Source of the DNA: Rhizophagus irregularis
Lineage: Eukaryota > Glomeromycota > Glomeromycetes > Glomerales > Glomeraceae
DNA: 64,000 nucleotides
Direction: 5' to 3'
NCBI RefSeq assembly: GCF_026210795.1
Contig: NC_089444.1
Coordinates: forward strand, 3,586,501-3,650,500
A program made the translations under genes and the position numbers. Below the pieces are notes generated by a model. The model ran no database searches, was not told the origin of the DNA, and was given only the letters and a program-made list of their open reading frames with translations. Shown piece after piece: positions 39,707-49,314 of the stretch (within the stretch, counting starts at the first letter, position 1; each line of letters starts with the position of its first letter).

Positions 39707-39937
39707 TAACTATCATCAATGGACTTAGAAAAATAAAGATAATTTATAATCATGTGAAATAAAATCACATGACATAAAAATAATTTTCGAAAATAGGAAA
39801 AACTAATGAAAATTTCCTAAGAAAGACCGAAGTGAAATCCGGTACAGGAAAACCGTAGACTTAACAAACACATGATAAACCGCAGATGTAGACGCAGCAA
39901 AAAGGAATATTTAAAACGCAGCTGAGTCAAGTGACAA

Positions 39938-40008
39938 TGCATGTTTGATTTAGTGGTATAATTCGCACCTACCACTTCGAGACACGAGTTCGATTCTTAG
40001 AATAAATT
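39938..40008 (+). ncRNA. tRNA-Gly-derived pseudo-tRNA upstream of the 3' LTR
   Basis: The sequence begins TGCATGT, with a D-arm GATTTAGTGGTATAATT (A-box like), an anticodon-loop-like CTACCAC (Gly GCC loops read CTGCCAC) and a T-arm GAGTTCGATTCTTAG (B-box like). The anticodon and acceptor stems no longer pair well, so it is a decayed tRNA copy and not a functional gene. It lies 36 bp before the 3' LTR. The acceptor start TGCATG matches the primer site of the same element. Confidence 0.55.
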
Positions 40009-40030
40009 TAATGTGGGCATTAAATTTTTA

Positions 40031-40043
40031 TGCGGGGGATAGT
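40031..40043 (+). promoter_or_regulatory. Polypurine tract candidate
   Basis: TGCGGGGGATAGT directly before the 3' LTR is a short G-rich purine stretch in the position where plus-strand priming occurs. It is weak as a polypurine tract. Confidence 0.45.
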
Positions 40044-40699
40044 TGTAATGCCGTAGTATATCTAGTAAATTTATTAATTGTGAGGCGCAGTATTATATTT
40101 AGTCTTAGTGTATAAAATTTTAACTTATTTTTATTTTTATTTTAATTGGACCGAAAAGTCGTTAAACTATTAGTCATGAGAATCAAGGATAATTGGACCG
40201 AGAAGTCGTTAAACTAATAATCACATGGATTGAGGTGATTGGTCCGTGATGACCTTAAACTATTAGTCACGAGATTTAAGGATAAATGAGGATCCGAAAG
40301 ATACTAAATTGAATGAAATCAAGTGATCTAAGGTGTCAAGTGATTAATTTGTTGATCACTACGTTAATATTATAAATCATAATTCAGGAGTTTATGATGA
40401 TCAAATGGATACAAAATTAAGATAATGGAAATACTTTAAAACAATGGAAATACTTTAATAATTTAAATCCATGAATCGAAATTATGAATTTAGTTACACA
40501 AAAACAAACATAAAAGGGCGTGAAGATCACCTTTTGGAAAGGAGGGAAAATTAGACGAATTTTGTTATGAATTATTTATTTTGTTATTTAATGTTATTAA
40601 ACCAAGCATATTATTGTATTTATTTATATTATTAATAAAGAGTCATTTTGTTAATACCTGAGGTGGCAAACATAATTCTCTATGGGCTCAGGTGTTACA
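40044..40699 (+). repeat. 3' LTR
   Basis: 656 bp, one difference seen from the 5' LTR (C at 40328). Followed by GTAG, the target duplication. Confidence 0.95.
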
Positions 40700-42250
40700 G
40701 TAGGGATACCAATACCTTTCCGTATCACTCAGATAATACCTATATAACAGATACTAGCGATGTAATTCAACTATGAACGGATGTTAATCTGGACAGATAT
40801 TAGTCCAATTATTTAAAATTTACATAAAGCTACATACCAAATTTGGCATTACTAAATTCGAAATGACGAATTCCTTATCCAGTTGCGGAAGATAAAAGAT
40901 CACTTATTTGTGAATATAAATGATACTTTGTAAAGCACTTTACAGAAACCTTCAATTTTCATAAATATGATAAACATATAATTGTTAGATAGCAGTCATA
41001 TTTTCGATATATAATAAAAATATTTTAGTACATGTTATATAATTATGAGATGATCAACAGATGTATAAAAACATGTTCGTAATTTCCTCGATTTACGCTA
41101 TTAGATAATAGTCATATTGTTGATATATAATAAAAATATTTTAATACGTGTTATATAATTATGAGATAATCAACAGATGTATAAAATATGTTCGTAATTA
41201 ACCTGATTATGCTATTAGATAACAGTCATATTTTCAATATGTAATAAAAATATTTTAATACACGTTATATAATTATGAGATGATCAACAGACGTATAAAA
41301 CATGTTCGTAATTTCCTTGATTTACGCTGTTAGATAATAGTCATATTTTTGATATATAATAAAAAAATATTTTAATATTCTTTGCAGAAAACTCTAGTTT
41401 TCGTAAAATATGTTAGACATAAAAATTAATGATATTGGTGAATATTTTTGTAATATGAACAAAACAATTTTACAATATTTTCAAAATATGTTAAAGATGA
41501 ACTTGAATTAACAAATATTTTCGTAATATGAATACAATATTTTGAAATGCATTAAAATATGATTGATATTAGCGAAACAGTTATTACAATGTTTTGAAAT
41601 ATATTAAATATAAAATATAAACTTAAATTAATGATATTAGTGAATTCTAAGAATGAATAAAATATAGCTACTATTTCGATTTCCTATATCAAAATTCATA
41701 AAATCTTTGAAATATAATTAACACATGAATAAAATATAGCTACAATATCAATTACATATGGCAAAATTCATATAATCTCTGTAATATAATTTAACATATC
41801 TTTCTCCTATTTTAACCTGATTAACCACGCACTTTAAGATGATGAATTACTTCTCCTTAATTTGGTTCATTAAGGAGGTTCCTAACATAATGTTAGTGTT
41901 TCATTCACTTATCCGCTGGCGGTCAGACTAAAATATTCCTTACTAACTTTTCATTCTTTCTTACTTTTTACACTAATAATAATATAAAAATTTTTAATAC
42001 TGAAAAAAATATCGGCAAAAGCCCTATATTTATATTAATTTAGAATCACGTGTATCATGTGATTAACCTGATTAAAGCAATACTAATAATAAATCCGCAG
42101 TTTGGTCTTTTTTTTTAAACTTTTTTTAACTCTTTTTTTTAACAAAGTTTATTTTATTTTATTTTATTATTTAAACTTTTAACTATTCTTTTAATTTTTT
42201 CTAACACTTTATCAATGTTATAATATATTTCAACACCATATGGTCACCAC
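40700..42250. other. AT-rich intergenic region with a 116-bp tandem repeat
   Basis: No gene is seen. From about 40983 to 41375 three and a half units of about 116 bp repeat GATAA(T/C)AGTCATATT, ATATATAATAAAAATATTTT, TTATATAATTATGAGATGAT and CAACAGATGTATAAAA. The remainder (41400-42250) is low-complexity AT. Confidence 0.6.
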
Positions 42251-42729
42251 TTTGTTATTTTTTACTCTCTATTTCCTATTTTCCTTCTTTCAATCATTCC
42301 CTCCTCTCTCTCATACATAGTTTTAAAAAAAAAGTGAAAAGTACCCACAAGAGAAAATCAAAAATTCTTTAACATTTTACATTTTGATTTTAGCTTCCAT
42401 ATTGAATTTCATTCATTTGAAATTCACTTTGGTACAATAAATAGTAGGAGGTTGTTTAGTATTAGGCGTAAGTATATTTTGTTGTGTAAAAAATGATAAG
42501 GAAAAGGAGATAAGAGCAGTTTCTTCGCAGATTCATATTTTTCAAATCTCCAGATATATAATTAATGCAGAGTATCAACAGAAATGATTGGAAGATATTC
42601 CAATAGTAGCGTAACATATTGTTAAATACCCTTCAAATGCTGAAACTGGAAGCTTTTTTTAGGTAATTCTTTCAGCTCCTCCAGTAGAATTTGTCAATTT
42701 TTTTTTCTTTAATTGTTTTGTTTTTTATC

Positions 42730-43740
42730 AAATAATTTTTAATGGTTGTTTTCTTAATTCTTAGATGGCTTAGTTCTACGGTATTTAGAATGTGAGTACA
42801 GTAGGAAGTTTTTTTTTAATTATTTATCTTATAGCAACGAAACATTTCTTAGATAATGGGATCTTCAGATATGTTGATTTTTGGTAAGGGTATTCGGAAG
42901 TTTTTAAAAGTTTCAAAACATTTTACTAATGTTACAATTTACTCTCTTTTTTAGCAAGTTTTTAAATCTTTGTGCGCGTTGGAATTGAGTGGGTATTTCT
43001 TTTTTTAGAATTTCTATTTTAACAAATATTTATTAATGTTTTGATTTTTTTCTTTTGTAGCTCTCATTATGGCATGTCTGGCCTCTTTGGATGCTGTCTC
43101 TTTAGATGTGGACTTTTGGTAACTTTTTTATCTTTTTTTTTTCACTTTTGACGAAATGAAACATTTATCAACATCCTTTCATTTTTCTTTCTTTTGTAGT
43201 TGCAGATTTTTAGGGTGTGATTTTATTATTTGTTTATTTTATATTTTTAATAAACTTTTGCTAAATGTTCATTTGTTTCTTCTTTTTAGGCAACTGAACT
43301 GGCTGAATTACTTTGGATGTGCAGGACCTCTTTGACGAACTGTCATTTGTAACATTTTGATTTTTTCTTTTTTAGCAGCTCTTTAGTTTCTTAGCTCAGG
43401 ATTTTGGTTAGTCTCAAAATTTTTTATTAAATTTTTTTTATTTTTAGCGAACTTTACTAACAGTTTATTTATTTCTTTTTTTTAAACAGTTGTGCATACA
43501 CTTAATTTATTGTAAGAATCTTCAGAATTTTTTTTAAAAAATTTTCTTTATTGAGCATTTTGTTAAAATTTCAATTTTATTTATTTCATTTTTAGGCAAT
43601 GGAACCTTAGATTTGTAGATTTTGGTAAGTATTGGAAGTTCCTTTGGTTTTATTTCTTTAACGAATTTCTTACTAATGTTTTGACTTTACTTTTTTTTTA
43701 AATGATCAAGCATCTTGTATTGTATAAATAGAAATAAAAT
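42730..43740 (+). repeat. Degenerate array of intron-like units
   Basis: About eight units of 80-130 bp share the same order. A 40-60-bp less AT-rich segment ends GATTTTTGGTAAG or TTTTGGTAA (donor-like), followed by T-rich sequence with TTTACTAATGTTTTGATTT (branch-site-like CTAAT) and a polypyrimidine run ending TTTTTAG or TTTTGTAG (acceptor-like). Examples of acceptors are at 42955, 43060, 43199, 43290, 43374 and 43596; of donors at 42882, 43116 and 43625. I could not build a long open frame by joining the segments, so this may be a decayed multi-exon gene or a repeat. Confidence 0.4.
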
Positions 43741-45080
43741 TACTTATTGAAAATTTACACGTCCACAAACAAGCAAATATACTAATAAAAATAACCTACA
43801 GTGTATTGCAAAATATCATACAAGAAATCTAGACTAATTACTACTACTATTTATTATCCTACCCGCAACTTACAGTATTTAACAGTCTGAAGAAAATCGC
43901 AGAAGAATAAGTGTGACCTCCAAATGAGATGGAAAGGAAGTGACCAGGAGAGTTGCAAAAGGGAGATAAGATGTGAGAATGGCGAACATACAAAAAAGTA
44001 CAGTAATAATTTTGTTTCCTTATCATTGAGAGGGTCGTACAGAAAGGAGAATCAGAAGTCACATGATTTGACTTGGAAATTTCCTTGCGAATAAATCACA
44101 ATGATCCAAATCAAGAATGTAACAAAAATTGTGCAGTGAAGGCATTATAATAGTTTTGTTTTTATTATAATTTCAATGTAAAATGTATAATTGTAATATT
44201 TTAGTGTATTTTTAATATATAATAAATTGTATTACTTGCAATATATTATAATGATATTTTTGATATATAATAAAAATATAAATATCACATTTTTTTCATA
44301 AATTTTGACATATTTTTGATATATAGTAAACATATTTTAAACATATTTTAATCATGTGTTTTTTAACATATGTTCAACATATTGCCGTTATCGAGTTACA
44401 ACAGAGTTAACAGAAATGTATACGCAATATGTCAATCATATTTTAAAAATATTTTTACCATATTTTTCAAAATCAATAGGTTTCTGCAAAGCACATTTCT
44501 ATTTAATTCTTTTAAAAAAGAAATTGGTACAAATTTTAAAGAAAACAATATCGAAGTTTTTCAAAAACTTACGATTTCTAAAAGAAAAGAATGAAAAAAA
44601 AAGTGAAATTGAAAAGAATAAAATTGAAATTGAAGGGGAATGAGGTTCATCAGGAAATTTTTTATGTGTAGAAAATATGCAAAATTTCGTGAAACTGATT
44701 TGCTCACCCTGAAAATACACATTATTTGCATATTTAATATATATAATATGTATATTGATTATTGAGTAATTTTCCATGTGATATATTGTAAAAAATTTGT
44801 ACAAAAAATTATATTTATAATATTGTTAATTATATTGCATAAATTTTAAGAAATTTAAGTATTTGTGCAATATTGAATACCCTAAAAATTTAGTGATGTT
44901 AATAATTTAGGAATTTATGACTAACTATATATGTAAATTTTTTTTTTATATAAAATATTCTATAATTTATAATAATGCGATCAATTATTGATATCATGCT
45001 TTGAAATAATGCTAAATATTAAAGTGAGAATGAATAATGCTTGATAAAAAGTTTCTAATATACAAAATATGATGAATAAA
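43741..45080. other. AT-rich intergenic region
   Basis: I see no convincing gene. The frames around 43859-44062 and 44356-44804 are lysine/phenylalanine-rich translations of low-complexity DNA and are open on both strands, as expected by chance at this composition. Confidence 0.5.
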
Positions 45081-45356
45081 CTAGGCGCCGCCTGCTATTC
45101 CATCTTTATCTTGGCCTTCATCAGGAGATGCAAATGTAGCCTTGACTTTGCCGTCTTTTTCTTCATCTTTTTGAGCATCTTTTCTTTAATGATTAAATTA
45201 ATAAAATTAATAGATTTCTTTCGTTGATTTTAAAAGGTATTAATATTATATTTGTATTTACCTCTTAATTAATTGATCTAAATTCAAAGGAGAGGCTGTT
45301 ACGATAGTAGCCATAAGCACAATCAAGAGAGCAAAGAAGATTTGACGCAAATTCAT
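45081..45356 (-). CDS. Small secreted peptide precursor, two exons
   Basis: Exon 1 is 45356-45262 and exon 2 is 45183-45081, joined across a 78-bp GT-AG intron (45261-45184), giving 198 nt and 65 aa. The N-terminus is a clear signal peptide (MNLRQIFFALLIVLMATIV, then TASPL, cleavage near residue 22). Next comes LDQLIKR, a dibasic KR site of Kex2 type whose arginine codon spans the splice junction, followed by a hydrophilic, Asp/Lys-rich mature part ending DKDGIAGGA. A small Kex2-type precursor in a fungus may be a pheromone-like or effector-like peptide; I do not recognise the exact family. A TATATAAAT box lies about 125 bp upstream of the ATG (45478-45486, minus). Confidence 0.8.
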
Positions 45357-47555
45357 TTTATAGCTTTGGAACTTTTTGTGTTTGGATATTTTTAGTTTCT
45401 TATTTAAAAGAATTATTCTATAAAAAATTTTATTTGATTTTCTGAATTAGTTGAATTGGAACAAGTGGGAAAGTCATTTATATATTGGGTTTTTTTCAAT
45501 ATTATTAAATGGGGCCTGTTATACCTTTGATCAACAAAACGAAATTAATTTTTACAAACAATAAATTTATTATTCTTTGTAATTTATCTTTTAAATGATT
45601 AGAAAAAAACTTTCAAACATTTCTTTCTTTCATCTTTAATATAACGACGTAATTTCACAATTAATTTATTCGAATTCTTTAGAAAAATGATTGGTTAAAG
45701 CTTGTTTAATAGTATTTTTTTTCTTTAAAAAGGAAAATAAAATAAAAAATCGAATTTTTTTAAACAAAAAAATTATTTGTCTTGCAGATGTTAAACTAAA
45801 AAAGGAAAATAAAGGAAATAAAGAAAATAAAGAAATTTTAGTCCTTGTTAAAGGTTTAATTTTGTGTAACGATAATTATGTTTAGATCCCCCATATAATA
45901 AAAATATTGTGACCTGATCAATTAATACAATTTAATTAAAGTTTGTGTTTCAATTAAATTTAAACACAAACTATTACTTTCAAATATTACGAATTCAAAT
46001 TGCATAAGATAATTTATTTCGGAAGATTTGGTCATAAACCATAATTCCAAGCGCGCGCAAAAAAAAAAACAAAAATGTAAATATGATGCAAAAAAAAAGC
46101 CCAAATCATACAAAAAAGGTTTATAAAAATGGTTGAAAAATTTTTTCCGCTAACAAAATTTTATTTTTTAAACCTCTTAAACGTCTACTATTTCCTTGTT
46201 TTTAAAGAAAGAAAGAAAAACATAACAATAACGCAAGAAACAATCTTTATGTAATTTCTATAGTATCATCATCATCCTTTCTCAGATATTCTCAGATATT
46301 CAATAACATTTGTAGGTTCTTCATGCTTTATACTTTATTATTCAGAAAAAAAGTATTTTATAATATAGCGTATCAAATGTTCTTCCAATAAGATTAAATA
46401 TTATTGAAACACCAGCGGACATTAAAGAATACTATTCCGTTGTAAATACATGACCTACAGAATAATTAATTCATTAATATTATTAACAAAATTCGTCGAA
46501 AAAAAATAAAGGATTGCTTACTCTAATTATAAATTGTGGTACATCTTCAATAAACTACTATATACAGTAAGTAACCGACTCCAAATATTTTTCGAAGCCA
46601 TGTGATAACCAGCTATGACAGGATTGAAGATCAATGATAACCTTGATCATCTGTAAAATTATAGGTTCGTACAAAAAAGTTAGATGATATAAATGAAGTT
46701 AAGGATCACTGGATTTAATTCTTTTTACTTTATATATTTAAATTATTCAAAATTTTTTAATAAAATCCTAACATGTTCGACTTTGTATAAAAATATTATA
46801 CATTTAATTGGTAATGTATTTTGATCCCTTTATTTTTATTGTGTAACATAATTTCAATAATTTTAAAACTATACAATAATAAAATTTAAATTACAATTTA
46901 TGTTATGTGAACATTCAAAAATTCTTATCAATCAACTTAAGTAAATCCTTTATATTAAATTTAATTCAAATCAATTAATTTTCTATATTGAAAAAATCTT
47001 GCTGAGAATTCATTTTTTGTTTACTGAAAATAAAATAAAATGAAGTAGTATAGTAGGATCGGGCTTTTTGAATATTAAATTGATAACAGTTAAAATGAGT
47101 ATAGTAGATAATATTAACATTTTTTTATGCTCAACAGCTTAATTTTCAAATTTATTTTTATTATGTTTATAAGTTTATTTACATTCTTTTTATTATATAT
47201 GGTTATGTTTATAAAATAATGCTTTATATTTATAGTCAAATAATTATTTTTCTTATTTTCTTACACTGTTAGCTTAATTGGAACTAATTGAATCATTAAT
47301 TTTATGGTATCCCAAACTAATATTTAAACGCTAATTCACGTTCCTTTTAGATAATTCCATTACACGAACTTTTTGCTTCTCGTTCCTTTATTAATATAAG
47401 TTCTCTTTCTCAATATTCAAGTTATATATATTTATTTATCACATATGTAAATAATCATAATCATCCTCTGGTCAAAAATCACAATTGGATTTTCTTTGAA
47501 TGATTTGTTTTTGTGTTACACGGTGATTTTTGTTATATGATATAATATAAGTATT
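45357..47555. other. AT-rich intergenic region
   Basis: The first 150 bp hold the presumed promoter of the secreted-peptide gene. Beyond that I see no gene. Around 46590-46690 on the minus strand a 25-codon stretch (VIIDLQSCHSWLSHGF) is less AT-rich and may be a relic, but it has no extension. Confidence 0.4.
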
Positions 47556-47644
47556 AGTTATTTACTAATCTAGTAGTATATAAATGGGTTATCATCCGAA
47601 GGATGATGACCCATTTATATACTAAACTAGATCAGTAAATAACT
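47556..47644. repeat. 89-bp near-perfect palindrome
   Basis: The arms AGTTATTTACT(A/G)ATCTAGT and GTATATAAATGGGTTATCAT mirror each other around CCGAAGG. It would form a long hairpin in RNA or a cruciform in DNA. Confidence 0.8.
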
Positions 47645-47662
47645 TTTTTATCATCCTAGATA

Positions 47663-47719
47663 TACTAATTGGTCCGCCAGTTTATAACTGGCGGAAAAAA
47701 TCCTAAATACCAATTAGTA
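47663..47719. repeat. Nested palindrome TACTAATTGGT...ACCAATTAGTA
   Basis: The outer arms are TACTAATTGGT and ACCAATTAGTA. An inner, perfect 21-bp hairpin CCGCCAGTT-TAT-AACTGGCGG is offset toward the left. It lies 18 bp after the previous palindrome; together they may be one small fold-back element. Confidence 0.7.
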
Positions 47720-49310
47720 GCCAGGTGATAAATCAAATTACAAATGAAAATGAAAATACTTGTCATCCACAATAATAATTTATGTCCGTCTAATAAGAAT
47801 TTAGATAATTGATTTTATACATATTGCCGTTGATTACCTATAATTAACATGTTAATTTTAAGGTTAATAAAGTATTACATAAGACGCAGTAGGACTCGGA
47901 ACGAACATTAATAATTTTATTTGTTTTTATTATAAAGTAATTTGATGAGTACTTTGTTTAAGCCAAAATACAATAAATATGTTTCTTAGTAATATTGATA
48001 ATATCTGTTATGGAATCTCACTTTATACAATAATTTCTAGATTTTTTTTTTGTGTAAAATAGGAATTAATTAAAAAATATAAAAATTTTATAACATTTTT
48101 ATGAATATTCTTTTAACATATTTATAATAATACAAAATTAAAATTATTATGCAGATGGGAAATGGGGTTTTTGCACTTTTGTTAACAAAATGAATTTTTT
48201 TTACATCTATTTTACAATAAGCTTCGCAAATGTTCATTATTTAGTCAAATGATAGTAAATTTATACTAAGCTTTCTAAATTCCATATTAAGCTATGATAA
48301 ATATTAGTTAATTTTATTTATAGAAAGTTTGTATCCAAATATGAGAATTTTTGAGTTTTTTTTTTCGATAAAATCGTCTGGTTTGTCTCAGTTCCAAGAT
48401 GCCTAAGGCTTAAAGTTGGCTCTAAACGATCTGAGCTAACGAGTCCAATAATACATATTGCTTGATATTAAATTAAATCATATTTACCTTTTATATTTAT
48501 TTACATGTTAAATTAGAATAGATAAATTAGCGATAGTATGCTTTTGGATGATAAATTTCTGACGATCATCTTCCAAATTTATTCACTTTTTCGCTTAATT
48601 TGTAGTTTGTCATACGATCTACATGCATTTTTTCATAATTTCGGAAATGCTCAATGTGAACTTTTTTGATTCAATTTTATATAGCTATATATATTGCTAA
48701 TTGCAATTGCAATAGCTATATAGCTATAGACGTTGTTATTGCAATATTGCTTCTTTGATATCATTAGAATAAAATTACAAAATATTCATTTTTGTGCCAC
48801 TTTCGCTACATATTAACTTGAGGCATCAAACAATAAGTTTTATATTTGTATTTGATTTTGTTGATCTTTATTGATTTTCAATAAAAATAGATTCAAATAT
48901 ATTTCTTTTTCGTTAAAAAAATTGAAACGTGTAGATGATCATGTAGATCTTGTGATAATCAAAATAAAAAAGTGTTAAACGAAAATTTTTTTCAAAAATT
49001 TTTCTTTTTTTATAAATTTTTTTACATTTTTTTCTATTTGTAAGATTAAATATTTGGATATTACATAATCACTAATTAAATTTATAAGTGTATTTAAGTG
49101 TATTTCTTTTAGAAAATAATGTGATATTTCATAAAAAATATTTTTTCTTACTATTTTTATTTTTAAACTACTTGAATTTATAATTAATGAAAAAATTAAT
49201 TAAAAATTTATGTCAGGTCATTTTCAAATTTTTATCATCTCAGTTCTTAATTTTTATATTACATTTATTTTTTATATAAAATTTTTTTAAATTAAACTTC
49301 TTTTTCCAAA
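47720..49310. other. AT-rich intergenic region
   Basis: No gene is seen. A palindromic cluster TATAGCTATATA...CAATTGCAATAGCTATATAG lies near 48680-48730. Confidence 0.45.
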
Positions 49311-49314
49311 TATA

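Larger units (their letters stand above)
29713..40699 (+). mobile_element. Complete Ty3-type LTR retrotransposon (10,987 bp)
   Basis: It has 656-bp LTRs at both ends beginning TGTAATGCCG and ending GGTGTTACA, flanked by GTAG on both sides (29709-29712 and 40700-40703). The LTRs differ at one position that I could find (T 29997, C 40328), so the insertion is young. Order: LTR, primer site, long structured leader, extra ORF, Gag, protease, RT-RNase H, P-loop kinase-like domain, integrase, pseudo-tRNA, purine-rich tract, LTR. RT-RH before integrase is the Ty3/gypsy order. Several frame breaks lie in A-runs. Confidence 0.95.

Noticed and set aside
39938-40008. Functional tRNA-Gly gene
   Set aside because: Anticodon and acceptor stems do not pair, and the 3' acceptor half is missing.
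44356-44804. Small Lys/Phe-rich ORFs
   Set aside because: Low-complexity translation, open on both strands, no motif.
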